DNA of 64,000 bases from Osmia lignaria lignaria (Eukaryota > Arthropoda > Insecta > Hymenoptera > Megachilidae): NCBI RefSeq assembly GCF_051020975.1, contig NC_135034.1, positions 4,340,001 through 4,404,000 on the forward strand, written 5' to 3'. A model generated the notes under the pieces. That model searched no databases, was not told the DNA's origin, and was given only the letters and a program-made list of their open reading frames with translations. Shown one piece after another: positions 10,801 to 25,800 of this stretch. Position numbers and translations under genes: made by a program. Each line of letters begins with the position of its first letter. Position 1 is the stretch's first letter.

Positions 10801-13800
10801 AACAATCAGAAATGGGGAATTAATAATTATGCTTCTATTAACATAGATGGATCTACAGATTGCCCATAAGTTCGTGCCGTTTTTTGAACGGTTCCATATG
10901 TTAATGTCTTTAAATGTGAATAAATTGTTGTTTTTGGTATTTCTAGAATATTTGACATCTCATGAACTGATAAATTAAGCGATTTCTCTACAAGATCTTG
11001 AATTTTGAAAGAACGTTCCTCATCTTCTAAACAAAAATTCTCATCTTTAAAACTTGTAAACCATTTTCTACAGTTACGAGATGAAAGAGCAGTTTCTCCA
11101 CAAACAACACATATATTGTTTGTCGCAATTGTTACCGAACTTCCTTTTCGAAATTCATATAACATTAGATGTCGGAAATGAATACGAATTTCACTCATCA
11201 TTTTTAACTGTTAAAAATCAATGCGTTCACTATTTCACGATCCCATACCCACGAAAATCTCTTTTAGACTGCCCTAAAACAAATAAACCGAAGTGCATTG
11301 GTTTCTTATCGCCTTGTGTTTATAAATCGAGGCGTGAAATGTATACATACAAAACTCGGCACGAAGTTATGGGATGACCTAATAGTATGCTTCTTTTTCA
11401 CAGTTATTAGATAATAAGAAAGGCAATCAGAGTGACGCTATCTGAATCCATAAAAAACGATCTGGAATGAAAAGAGTGTTCTGGCAATCGTGCAAAAGAG
11501 AGTCACAGTTCGAAGCTGGCGAAACGCTGTATGACTTTGAGCAGCACTTTGAAAAACTGAGAAAGTTCCGAGGAGAAACTCTAATACCCTTCCAGTCCCC
11601 TGGAAATATTTTTCTTATAATTACCCTCGCTAATGAACGCAGGGGAGCGTTTTTGCCGGCGCGTCGTCCGGACGCGCAAGTGCTGAGACGAGCATTTCTT
11701 TTTTTCTATTTAACGAAATGAAAATCGTCAAGGGGACGCGAAATTAATTCGATATCAGTAGGGTGGCGAAAACGGGTCACGAGAGTCGTAACAGGAAACG
11801 ACAACTCATTACGACTCGCCCGTTTTATTTAACCCTCTCTTAAAGTTCCTCCGAGCAAGTGGGAAGTTTAATCCTCGGCTAGATCGGGGCAGGCTGTAAA
11901 TTCGATTCGAGCACGACGATTTCTCTTCAACAACAAATCACCACCATCTTTTGAATTATCACAACGGAAGGTGGCTATAATTTTCCGGCTACCGTGGATG
12001 GGACTCGCGAGGGCAAACTTCCTTCCTCCCGGTTTAACTTACCCTCCAGAGCACATCTCTCTATGCACTTTATCGATAACGAATGATAGTCGATTGAAAT
12101 TGTACTTTCGTCCTTAATGTTTCCTCTTTCTGGAGGAACTTCTTATTGCCGATGGACTCGAGTTAAATACCGATACGAAATCAGGAGTACGTGACGGAAA
12201 GATGATTATAAGAATAATTTCATTCAATTTAATCCAGCTTACGGGCGATGCAATTTTCCTCCAAGTTCCGGATGATCTTCTATTTTGGTTTCACGCTCAC
12301 GTTCAGCTATCCAGGTTTTCCCCGGTATCCCGAGGGTTCACCGACCCTGTTCCCGATGCACATTCAGCCTGGAAGGGAAACCGTTCGGCTCGTTCGTCGA
12401 GCGATAACCGCGCGAATTGAATCGCGTTGGTGGTCGCGACAACCATAAAACGCCTAATTATTCGCGTCATGAATTATTCAACTTACAAATCGGTCAGTTG
12501 TCTAGCTGGGTCGAAGGTAGCCACGGGTTCAACGTGCTCTGACAGTATTACAGTGATTCGGAGCAGTCGTAACGTTAAAAACGTCGGGCCAGACAGGCGG
12601 TCTCCACGAATCATTAAAACATTTCATTTCGAGTCAAAGGGAGCCACGATAAAATTGTATTGCCAGCTTGTAGAAAGAGACTGATAGAAAATATTTGAAA
12701 CGTCCGTGGAGAACCGAGAAAAATTCTCATCGAATTTCTAATATTTCAAAGCTTCACGGTTCTCGCGACTGCGCTCGTATTCACTCGATTCGATCTTACT
12801 GCCAAACACGGCCTCGAATATTTCCTGGCTCGTTTCTCCTCGGATTCGTCTCGTAGGACAGGCAAATCGGCCAAAAATCTGCGAAACGACCGGCCACGCG
12901 GTTTAGTCCGAAGGACGTCCAGACCAGAAGAAAGTTGATGTTCGTCAGCTCGGTCCGTTAAACCAGCTTCGCTAAAATTAACGCGCGCTTTTCACCTATT
13001 TCCATCCTTCTTCATCCACCATGTTTCTGTCGTTCTTCCCTCCCTCTGTTCCTTTTTAATGAAACGAATACGTCATACGTCGGGGTACCTGTCCGAGTGA
13101 CAGCAGAGAACGTGTCGTAAAATCAGGAACAAAAATGTATCGTGTTAGGCAGACGTTGACACGTACCGGTGCAAAGATGAAAATATGGTACGGAACGTTA
13201 TTGACACGGGGAACAGTGAAGCTATATACGAGCTGGCTGCTTCCAGCCACGTCCATTCATACCGTTTCACTTTGTTTTTCGCCGGAAAAAAATTTTTTTT
13301 TTCCCCCGAACCTGTCGTACGATGCTTTTAACGTAAACCAGTCGAACGATCCTTCAAGGAAATGTCTCGAACTCCGCCGTTGTTAATTCATTGATTTTCC
13401 TGAATATCATGAATTTTATTTCGTGCCAGAACCACGTGTAATTGTCTTTTGAAATATTCATCTACGATCGCGGAAACTTTTTATTTATACAATTACATAA
13501 CATCGGTCTCGATCTATTCATTCATGAATCTTCAAAGTTCTCATAGTATTTCCGTTATTTCTCATATTATTTTCGCGATACTGTATCCCGTCTCTTATGT
13601 CATAAAACTGTATCAAAGATCTACAGATATTCTATTATTTATAAAAATATAATTTCAAAATTATACAACTTGTAGAAGAGAAAAATATTCGAAGTCATCT
13701 TCTTTATTCTTTCTCTTAGTCCCTGTAACAGTTATGTTCTTGGAAAGGAGCAGCAAAGAGAACCGGAAATCAGTCGTCGGTCCCGTTTGAGTAGCGATGA

Positions 13801-16800
13801 TAAAATTTCGCCAGAGTTCCCCGCAATGTCCGGCGTTAGTTTTGCGGCGATTCACGGAAAACGATTATTTGATCGATTAATTTACGTGGATGTTCGTTGG
13901 TCGAGGATCCATTCAGAGGCGCGTTAGCATCGACACGCACACCATCCTGGCTATCGTCCAGGTGTGCAGGTGAAGCCGATGCCGCTGGGTCACTCATTTA
14001 TCATTGCATAAGATTCAGAACCTGTTCCGGTCCATTCATCGCCGGTTTCTCGTATATACCTTCGAAAGTGACTCGTGGGACGGGCTACGAAAGGTGTAGC
14101 CTCGTACGTGTTCAGTGGCGTAGAATTCATCTTTCGAAATTTTATTTTTCCTATCGTTTGTTCCTCGTTTCTCTATCCTCTATTTGTTTTAAATAATATA
14201 ATTGCAGTTATTGCAGTGAAATTTTATTAATAAAATTTTGGCAAAACAGAAGAAATTTTCCTAGAAAAAATATTTCGTAATACTGCGGGTGTGCATTGGT
14301 TTATGGGAAAACTATGGTAATCATGGTGGTTGCTGCTTGAGTTAGGTGTTTGGCAACCGCGAAACCGACGCTTTTAGATGGGCAACGATCCGCAGTCATC
14401 GGCTCGAATTAACCTGTAACGGGCTGTATTAAGCAAGATTCCCGAAATCTGCTGGAAATCAAACCGATCGTTTGGTATTTTATTACTACAACTAATCGCG
14501 CATGTATTGTGTAATTACCAGCGCATAATCTCTTCTGCAAAACATCTTTGATAAATTCTTTCATAATAGATCATTAGCTGGGAATATTCCTTCCATAGGA
14601 AATTGATAATTAGAGAAAGGAACGCGTAATCCTAGAATTCTTCAGATCCCGGAAGAATTAATTACTCGTTCTCGGTTATAACAACTAATAATCCTGACTT
14701 CATTACTCTGCAACGAATAATCGCTTATTTACGAAAAGCGTGAAACATGAAACAATGGTGGAGAATGGAAGGATGACGATGGCGCAATGAAATTTTCAGG
14801 GAACCGTTTAAAAATACACAGCGACACAGTTGCACATCGGTATCCCTTATTAATTCGATATTAGTAACGGGTTACTCGTCGCTAATTAAAATTCCATTAG
14901 CGCTAATTGAGTTCACCAAAGATCAATCGACGATTAAAGCTTTACGGTTTGTATCAGAAAACAAATTACTTGGTGATCGAGTTAAGAAGTTAGCGAAGAA
15001 ACAGGAAACCAATCGGCGCTCGATTGAATTTAAGAACTGCTTGGCTAAAGCTATTCTTAAAACAAAGCGAAGAAAATAAATTGAATTGTTTATACATTTT
15101 TGTTCTCAAATACTGTAATGCATCGAAATATAATGTAAAATGTATATGATTTTGCTGGGAGGAATTTGCCAGGGAAGATAAAAGGAAATAATAGTGAATA
15201 TATAAAGAATGATAAAATTTCTTTCACAATGGAGAATCGTAAGGCGAAACGCGATCGTACGGACGCTTTAATTCGCGAAATCGACGATATTGTCTCGTGC
15301 ACCTGGATAGTTTCGATTCGAGCTCCGACAATCGTTTCTCCCGTCCCCTTCGGCGGAATAAAAAACGAAATATCGTTACGAATCTTTATCCCCTGGTCTG
15401 TAACAAAGGCACGGCTTCAACGAACGCCATCGTCACTCGGATCTGGGGTAAAACGTTTCGAAATTCATTTTTATCACTCTATCAATCAGTCAGGAATTTC
15501 CATGTCCTTCGTTCCTCGAGAATCTATCATTATTTTTCTGAGCTCTTCAACTGTTATATATTTTTATGATGAGAATGAATAATTAAAAAAATTTCCTTAG
15601 AAATTACACTAGTGGAAATAATTCAAGACACTTAAATTTTTACTAAATTTTGCATTTATTTAAATTATTTAATATATAATCATTTATATTTTATATTTTA
15701 TATTCTAATCATTGTTTTCTAATTTTAGGGCGTTGCTTATATAAATAAAATCAGTAAAAAGACCATTTACAGCCATACCTTTAATAATAAAAATTACAAT
15801 TTCAACATATCAAAGGAGGTAGAAAAAAATTAATATTTCGTTGGATATCCTTTCATCCTGTGATTGGCTATTTCACATCATGCGACATTTCGTGTTGCCA
15901 GGCGAAAAAACAAAAATAACAACACAGTTTAGATTTTTTCAATTAAAATTTTAAAACATTTACAAAGCAAATCATGTGAAAATATTAAGTATAAACATTA
16001 TAGATTATAATAAAAATATTACTGTATCAATTTAGCATAGCAGAATACACATTTTCTACACAAATATGAAATAAATAATATTTTTGTTCAGTGTCCAGAA
16101 TTAATTCCACCATTGTATAATGAAAGAAAAAATTCTAACTACATTGCACAGATAAATTAAAGTTTAATCCTTGTTACTTTTTCTTTCCTCGTTGGTTTTA
16201 AACCTATTTTCTGCTTATCCGTCGAGTTACATCGGATATTCGTATAATCTCTATCGTAGATTCGTTTTCAGAAGTTTGTCCCGGGGCGCAAAATCAATTA
16301 TCCGATTTTCTCGGGGAGCGTTTTCGCCATTTCATCGGAATTAATAATTCCCCGACGCGATCGCAAGGAGGAACGAGCTCTTTTAATAGGTTTCACCGGC
16401 TAGAATACATAAATCCTCGTATCCATCGGTGATATCTACGCCTGCAGCGTGCTCTCCCTTTAATCGGAAATACCATCGATTCCAAGAACATCGCGACGAA
16501 CGATTATCGAACTCCAAGCGTTTCTCGAAACCGATAACACCTTCGATTTCCTTAATTCTTCTCGCGACACCGTTCGCGCGAATATCGGGGAAAAAATTCG
16601 ATATTCCATCTCTCCGTTCCAATTTTTCTTTCTTTTTTTCTTCCACGGCCGAGGTGATAATCACTTTGGACGGGTCGATTAACGCGGGTAGTGTTTTTTG
16701 ATGAAAAATATTTTCCTCGGATAAGATTGAAAATTAAATTGAAACTTTCAACCGTACACGTTGCGTTAACGAAGAGCAAATTGTGTCCGAGGTGAGTTAA

Positions 16801-19800
16801 ATTATAATCGAATAGTTTCGATCACAATTGTTCAAGTTAAAGTTTCCTAGCAAATTCCAACACATGGCAGAGTTGATGTTCACTGTAACCGAAACTCACA
16901 AAGTTCATTACAACTCTCCTGTTACAGCATTATCCTTCATGTCTCACGAAACTTATCACATGATCCCAGCTTCAATTAACCTATGCAACATTAATTTATC
17001 ATAAGAGCACCGGTACTCCGCGTGAATGGCTCTCCACCTGTAAATTGCTCACGGTTCCCGCAAAATATAGGTTGCATCTCGAATAGTTAGAGGAATGCTT
17101 TTCTATTCGCGACAGCAATGAATCTTTAACGCTAGATCATATAAGCAAACGAAGAAAGAAGAATAAATTAATTCTAAAATTCAAATAGAAGTCAATAAAC
17201 AAATGACGATGGTTTGAGAATCTTAAATTCTCCAAGAACTTTCAATTTCCTCGAGTGGAATATCGCTACCAAATCTTTGATCCTTTGACCGCATCCTGCT
17301 GTCCAGTTCGAACCTGAAAATTCAAATAGAAGTCAATAAACAAATGACGATGGTTTGAGAATCTTAAATTCTCCAAGAACTTTCAATTTCCTCGAGTGGA
17401 ATATCGCTACCAAATCTTTGATCCTTTGACCGCATCCTGCTGTCCAGTTCGAACCTGAAAGCGGTCCCGTTATCCTTACACCCTGAGACTCGTATTTATC
17501 TGGTTTGATTAAGGACGCGTCATCGTTGCCACAACACGATTTGTCAGTGCCTGGTTCGCGTTTGAACCCGATGTACTTTCCCAGAATCAGTTTCTCCGCC
17601 AGATTCTGCATCGTTTGTTAACGAAATCTTCGTTTATTTCGAGAGAATTTTTGTAATCGTTTTAGCGTTTTAGTAATTAACGTTTGAAGCTGGCACCGGC
17701 GTTAATTCCAACATGAATTTTAGCAAGCCGACAGAGAGAGAGGGGGAATATTAACGAGGAGAATATTGGCACTAGTTCGAAATTTACTGGTAATATCGAG
17801 TAAATGGAAAATAGAGATACCGGGAGTATCAAATATACCCGCCAGTTCTAATACGAAATGATTAAACTATTAAACATCGATCACGAGCACGTTGCTGTCA
17901 ATATTTTCCGAAAGAAACTCATTTATCCTAATACCTCGTCTACGTGGATATCTGATCCTGGTTATTCGAATTAATCGTTGCAGTGATCGTTAATTGGGAA
18001 TTAACTCGTGAGAAATGTCATGCACTATAAACTATGTAATTATTAATATTAATACCCTGGAAACGTAATAAGCAGCCACGATGCGTTTTAGAATAAAAAA
18101 GAATGTTATTGTCTCTCTATCATGGTACGAATTCTCAGCTGCTCGATTATGATACTAATTATACGGAATAATATTGCATTGTCTTGCGTTACGCAATGAA
18201 GCACCGCTAGACGCATCCGAGAGCTTACGTTGCACCGCTAATTTATGGATCAATTTCGAATACAATATCGCCGTTTCCGGTACACGCATTGTTCAGGGTT
18301 ACCATCGCAAGCGACAATTATGGAACGAGAATCTTTAACGTCGAACTTGATATACGATGTCCAATACATTTCTCTACCCATCTCTCTCTCACCAATATTT
18401 TGTTTCTCCTGTCCCATATTTTAACGTCAATTTTCATCGCGCAAAAGTGGTGGTTATTGTAGAATTCTGGTGGGTTATTTTGTTAATTTTTATTTCAATG
18501 AAAAATTTAATATCTTTCCATTAATTCCTTTGCACTCTTCGGTTTAAATTGCTTCGAAATGAATATCGAAAAATTTCAGAATTCTTTAATCGAATATTCT
18601 ATTTATTATTCTACATTTTCGTTTTATTTTTTTTTTTTAAATGTAGAATCTACCAGTTACCTGGCATTCTGGATAAATGAAGAAGATCCGACTTATCAAC
18701 TTCTACATTGAAACAGACAAAGTTTTATTAAGTTTTTTAATGTGGAATTAAACTGAAATCGTACAAAGTTTCCTGCAAGTAACAGATCCAACATTACGAA
18801 ACTAATTCAACATCGGTTTAACAGGTGGATACCCAGCGGACCGCATTTATTTCCAATGATTTTCGAACGTGCATAATGTTATCGCGTCCACTTTCGCGTG
18901 ATAAAACTTGCCACGATAACGTTATAATCGCGGTTCGGAAATTTGTTAACGAACAACAAACTCGCCTCGTATCGGAACCGGTTGGCAAAACCGATACTTC
19001 CGGTCGGAATATATTGATGAATTTCGATTTCCGTTTATCGGTTAGCACTGCAAAACTATGGAAAAAATAAATTCAACTTCGAACATCCTGTTGCAACCGA
19101 TAATTCAAATAATTTTCATTAATTCTACAATTACTCTGAAGAAAAATTCATAGCCACGGTTCCGATTCTGACCGGAAGTTCACCACATCGGCGACTTGAC
19201 TCGAAGAATTTGCTGGCAGGAAATTAAAGAACGACGTGATTCGTTCTATTCCGATGAAATATAACCGGACGAAAGGGCAGAGGAGGAGAAGGAAAAAAGT
19301 TCCATCGTCGCGATGGATCGAGCAGATTGACCAATCCGCTAGTGAATCCGCGAGGATCTCTCGCGCGGCTGCGACGCGCTGATAAATCGAATTTCAGTTG
19401 ATAAATCAGCCGCGACGCGACGATAAATTCGTGCAGCTTTGCTGGACGTATCGCGAGGAAATATCGCGTGATCGCGTCCGATTAATAATCGACCGATCGA
19501 GCTCCTTTGGCCGCCATGTTTTAATTAAAAGTGCGAGCACCTTCGCGCTGTGTCTCGCGATCAACACCCGGTGCCATCGGCTCTTTTGTCGATTAAAATT
19601 TGAAGGAAATCGGTGCTGCCTCTACGATTTACCTATTCGTCGATTACATTCGCGATATTTAATTTAATTGTAATTAAAAGTACTATTTTTCATTAACGAG
19701 TTAAAACGAAGCAGAGTAATTAGAATGGAACTAATACGAACGTCGTGGAATGCGATTGAAATAAATTTGTCGTATCATGGCTCCTTTAAAGTGAACAAAG

Positions 19801-22800
19801 AAATCGAGATACATGGGATACTGAAGTATCATCGCGGTCTCTACAGAATTACTTTGTTACGTAAATGGTTCGAGGTTTCAACAACGAAGAGTGGCCTCTT
19901 TAAACTTAACGTAATAAAGCTTTGCCATCGAGTTTACCAATATCCTGTTCTTTGACGGTGTTCCTCAAAGGAACGAAGTCTGTAGCGGTTCTTCTCGGTG
20001 CAAGGAAGTAGCTTTCCTTACTGAAGAAAAAAACACTTTCTGCGAGAGAAAAAAAAGAAGGGAGAAAAAGAAAGAAAGGAAGAGGAATTTTTGTTAGAAG
20101 AAAGTTGTCCTTTTTCCTCATTCCATAGAAAAAGGAATTTTTACAGGATAGCAATCTTTACCCTCACCGAAAAAAAAAAAGAAATATGTTGTTTAACCAG
20201 AGATGCTTCTTGAATGCCTGAAGGCAGCTTCCACTAACCCAGACAAGCTAAGGATGAAGAAAGAAAAATATGCAGAAAATATGAAAGTGCTCGTTCAAAT
20301 TGTTATTACTTCCTTCACGATCGTTCCCTTCAAACAATAGATGGCTATTTATTTTCTCTAACGTCGTCTAAGCTCGAGGGTACCATTCAAGAGAGAACCT
20401 TAAACTTTTCTCATACGGAGCTGTATATACAATAATTCTAATAAAATAAAAATTGACAAAGCCAGCTAAAAGGTGAAGAGTATATCGAGTGACACTTTCC
20501 GAAGATACAGCTTATTCTTGGAAAGTTCAAGCACTCCGAACTGTAAGAAGCATGGCCTGTGAAAACCTCAGAAATCCTATTCTTGCCAGCTCTCGCCCAA
20601 GTATCGATTTCTAGACCCTTTAACGCTCTAAGGTTCCAGTTTGTTAAGTAGCTTATCGAAGAGTTTACTAACAAGCCAAGGATTCTGACTTCCTTCCTTC
20701 TTTCAAGTTCAGAAAATGTAATTGACCCCAATCAGTTCTCGATAGAACAGAAACAAACGATGCAACAGAATTTTATTTCCAATTCCCCGAAAGTTCACTC
20801 GATCGAATAAATAAGAAGAGTGATTATTAACTTTTCCATTTCGTTCGGAACACTGCCTCCAATTATCCATCGATCCGAACGAACCACGAAGAAACAAAAC
20901 TTGGTCGACCAGCATGATGCATATCCCACCCCCTCGAGAGGGGCAGTGGTCAAGGCACAAAGGGTGAATTCGCTGTGTAGCCGTTCGATAGCGATTCGCC
21001 AGTCGGTGAATTACAAGTTGGAGATGGTAAACTCGATCGAGGCTGGCGACAAAAGCCTTGACTCTGCCAATTAGAAAGGGGTAATCAACCCTGAGAGTTC
21101 GGCTGTTGTCCGTCGTCGTCTGGCACCGGATCATCGGGATCGGCCTTGAGAGTCACTGCTATCGCACGATGCACGCACCGCAAATTGCAACGGTGCAACG
21201 CGTGCATTCGAGCGGCTTCGTGTGCATACGGAGGTATGAATGAAGCGAACTCTGCCCACGTTCGAGCCGACCCTTTCCCCCTTTCTCTTCCAACCTGTCT
21301 GCCTGTCTGCCTGTTGCCTTTCAGTTCCCTCTGGCTATCACGCTCTTCCCGTTTCGTTCAACCTTTCTCCTTCCACGAACAACACCTCCCACTCGATTCG
21401 GTCTCAACCTTGCCCGTTCCTGAACAAACGGCATAACCGTGCAACGTGCAACGTAATGTTGCACACGCGAACGGGTAACCAAGGCTGCTCCCTACTCACG
21501 AGGGTCACGCTTTGTCTCGGGTACAAGGTGACGGTCGCGACGATCCGACACCGATAGGGATTTCCTTCAGGATTCGTTGGCACCGTGTGACTTTTCGATC
21601 CTTCGGATTTTCAGCAATCGCCAGAAGGTCGATTCATAATTTACAGGAGTATCAGAATTTGATAAGTCATAAATTCGTGGGCGTAAAATTTAAATTGCAT
21701 ACAAGATGGTAATGCATTTGGCAATCTTCAAATTCTTCCAATATGTTATAAAATATACGTCCTGTTTGATCGTAAGATCCCGTGCCATGAATTCTATTAC
21801 CAGGGATATAAAAAATGATCATCCCACTTTCGTTCCCTTTTTTATTTCGACCACATCAATCCTCATATTTCGCATTATTTTACACGGGGCGCACTCGCTG
21901 ACTTCATCCCCCATAAACACGTCAGTTTGACGCGTCATGCGATAAACATTTATTTCCCTCTTCTTGTATTTTCCGCCTTTAAATCTTATTACCATTCTGT
22001 CACTCGGGTCTACTGTTTATAGGGTTGTTCTAGTTGCTTGAAGGGAATTAGGAACACAAAGTCTTCGCCAGCTTGTGGATTAGATTATCGTTGAATAACA
22101 AAATTTTCCTATAAACGTGTTTCTCTATTTTTTTTCTTTCTTTTTTTTTTTTTTTTGCATAGAAGTAGAGCTTTATTCATCGGTTGAAAAATGTTCAACC
22201 AGCGAATCAAAGGTTATTTTTGCGTTATTCCAGCGTGTAAAGCTCAATTACAACTTGTTCCACGGTGATACCTTGTAATCCTATTCGTTTCCGGCGCGAA
22301 CTCGCGCGAAATTTTACGATTTAACGTGCAACCAAATAATTTCAGCGCTTCGCGCTTTCGATGAAAGTACGAATTCCACGCCGTTAAACTCGTTAATTGA
22401 TCAACTTTGAGAATTTAATTATTATTTCAATTCGTTGGTTTCGAGCCTCTCTCTTTTTTTATTTTCCCTTCGTTTCTTTCAGTTATGATAGATCGACGAT
22501 GTTGCCAAGCGAGTATACATGTTTTATGTTATTTGATTTGCTTCGTTTTTTGCGGCATTGCAGTGCGGCCTGCTGGAAAATTGTGTTTGAAAAATGTACG
22601 AGGTAAATTGGTCGAGACTCGGTTAACAAACGTGATAAATGGAATGGATTTTATCATTTTGCTCTTCTTTCCTTTCTTTTTTTCTCTCGTACAATTGTAC
22701 GGGTAATTAGAGTCGTTGAAATATTAACTGGCAAATATGAAACCCCTTTTTGGTAATGGTGCTTTTCCACGTCGAATCAAGGATTAATTTATGGTGTATT

Positions 22801-25800
22801 ATTGATACGGGGTAAAAAATTCTATCCTTTTACAATTGCGTCCGTTAAGCTTGAACAGCTTGAAAATTTTAATTCCACAATTATTAAGAGATACTCTAAC
22901 GAACCTTACCAATGAACTTCGACTCGTCTGACCAGTGAAACCGGATGTTCCGTTACAGGATGTAGGTACGAGGGTCGTAGATATCAAGAGGGCACGTCGG
23001 TGATCACGTCCGAGCCCTGCTTGCAGTGCAGATGCACAGAGGGTGCGCTCCGATGTCGTCTACGAGTTTGTCCACGATTACCTAACCCTCCACCCTCTGG
23101 ATGCCGCGTTCGTTCACCAGGGGAGAACGTTTGCTGTGCCGAGCTGGTTTGCGGACAGAGCCGTGAGTAAACGTTAATAGAATACATTATAATTCCGTAG
23201 TCGTACACCGGCTACTTCGTATTATTACATTAAACGTTGTTAATGTCACTCGAACGAAATTACCTTTTCACAATACCGGTAACTTCTACCGTATTAAAGA
23301 GGATTTCATAAATGTTTAACTGGAATGAAACGTACATGAATTTTACAGGGGACTCGGTGAACACGTTAAGGAGATCCAACATTCACGCGGACCAGGAAGA
23401 GCAAAGCGAAGATGAGCAAGAGCCTCATAATTCTCGCGTACAAGGTAACTGTTACGTAAATAATAAGTATTTTGGTACTTGTTGACGATAGTGTGTGTCG
23501 AAAAATGATTTTAACCAACGAACGTAACGTTCTCTGAAGAAGAACAAGATAAAAAGGGAGGAAAATAACACCCTTAGAATAGGCCGTGCACGAGGATGTT
23601 CTCACTTAAAAGATTCAACCAGCTTGAAGGTTGTTCGTGTTAACAATCAGGTTGCCTGCACGAGGGCGTGAGATACGGGCCTGGTTCAGCGATGATGGGT
23701 TCACGTAGATGCGAGTATTGCTACTGCATCTCTGGCGCGAGAAGATGCATCAGACCGAAGTGCTTGCTGCCCCTGCCAGGATGCACTCCGCTCTATGCAC
23801 CTCACTCCTGCTGCCCTGTTTCTTACAATTGCACCCGTGAGTCTTACTCCCTTTCGTCACGAACATAGTTTATCTACTCTCTTCTTTCAATCGAAATAAC
23901 TCATAACAGCCTCTCTTCGTTCTCTTTCTTTAAAGATTTGCAGTCATCCACCGTGGCACCAGTGATGGGAAACGGTAAGTTTCATGAATTATTTCTTTTT
24001 TTGTTTTCTATATATGGTAAACGTCGATTCATATTTTTTCATTAATTTCATCCCTCTATAGAGTATTTGACTTTTAGTTTGCTTGCTGATCCTGAACGAT
24101 GGTTTAATAATCGCCTGCAACGCAAGCAGACACGTCGGTACTGTCTCTTGGAGAAAAGCCCCTCAGACAGCGGCTCTATCCGGTGAAAGTTGCGACGAAA
24201 AGTTTAAACGTGATAAAAAGGAAAGTTTTCCACTGGTCGCTATATCAGCCGCTTTGGAAGAAGCCACGCCATGCTGTTGGTTGGATGGCTGAGTTTAAAT
24301 TTAAGCTCAGCTTATAAGGAAAAATCGCGTCGCGAGACAAAATCAGGCGTCCGTTGTATCCCTGAACTTTTAATTCTTTTAAATTGCACAGGATTTTATC
24401 CAGCATCGAGTACCCTCTAATTATCATTAAAAGAGGTTCTCTCAAGAATCTCCCAGATGCGGTTGACTTTCTTCTAGTTTATAAAAGTTGCCTTCAAAAT
24501 ATAGAACGCGTGGAAAGGGGAACGTTTAGTGAAATAAAGCACTGTTTACCGTCTGCGCTGTGTTGTCTCTCGGTGACACTTGTTTCATAAAGATTTCCGC
24601 AATGCCGACGGCCATTTTTCTTTGCTCGTTCACTTAACAGTCCAGTTTCATTCAATTTTACCTTTCCTTTTCCTGGAAAAATGAAAATCGTGCTGTCCTG
24701 ACAAATCCGACGGGTGAAGCGACAATTTTGTTCTCTCTTAGCGAAAAATTTACTTCTTTTTGTTTCAACACACTTGATATATACTTTCGCGCTTTTGTTT
24801 AATCACAGTAGAAATATCTAATATTTAGTCGGACGCGCTTTAATTGCAATTGCGAAAGATAAGAATGTTTCATTCTCTGTTATAATATTCGAATCACAGT
24901 CGAGTACTCTACACCCATCGCTATAAAGCTTCTTTCCGTCGTCTCTTCTTTTCCGTCCATTTAAACGACACAGAGAGTATCAACCACTGGAAGAGTTCCA
25001 TTTTCAGATACTCGTCGGTGCCGTCTGTTTAACGACCACTTTCGGTGACCGTTTAAAACTGGAATCGACTTCTAAAGCATGCTTTCTAGCCCATTAGAAT
25101 GTTCATCCCGATGAAACTAGGTACTGTTCGGACCGCAGACTTAATTCTAAACAACTCCACAGAAACTATTCGTCCGATGAGACTCTGTTCAGTTTCAACA
25201 TCGCTTCGGAACCCATAAATAACGATCAAATAGGGGCTCGATTGATTCGTCTCTGCGGTCAGAAACAACATTAACCCCCGACGATGTAACCCTTAATGAC
25301 ACCTTTGGGTTAGCTTGTTTCCATCCAACTTCGTCGGAATCGGAATATCCAATAATATCGACTTCCTTCGCTTCCTTTTTTTCATTATTCGTGCGAGAAA
25401 GGGTGAGAAAGTAGATTAGTTTTCGGTGCTTTATGAATCGCTGGAAGCTTCCACTGAACCGATCCAAGAGATTATCCTCCCGGAGAGCTGTTTCGTTGTT
25501 CTTCAACCTACTTCGAACGGGTTCGAAAGTTAAATTGCCGGATTTGCCGAGCTTTGATTAGCTTGCAAGCTTTTTAGCCCGATTCCGGGCCGAATAATAG
25601 CGTCGAACGAGAGATCGAGGGTTATCGCGAAACACGATATTGCCACGCGTTCGCTTCAACCCTTCCCTCCTCTGCTTTTTCAACGGATTTCGCTTCGAAT
25701 TACTGCGATGCAGTTGAACAACTTTGTTCTTTCGATAGCCGTATCTTTCGCAAGTTTCGTGTAAAATTATTGAGAGAGTCTTCATGGAAATCTCAGAGGT

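Larger units (their letters stand above)
4825..22958 (+). other. First intron of the tenectin-like gene (18.1 kb)
   Basis: Bounded by a GTAAGC donor and a TTACAG acceptor, both in phase 1. Apart from the mariner remnant, the 141-bp duplication with its orphan ORF and simple repeats, I see no convincing exon. Short frames are scattered without protein-like features. Very long first introns in developmental insect genes commonly hold enhancers, and that is inference here. A skipped phase 1-1 exon cannot be excluded. Confidence 0.6.

Noticed and set aside
24083..24292. Possible extra exon between VWC2 and VWC3 of the tenectin-like gene
   Set aside because: The frame lacks a matching phase-1 acceptor and donor pair and has no VWC or linker-like composition, while exon 5 joins exon 6 in phase without it.
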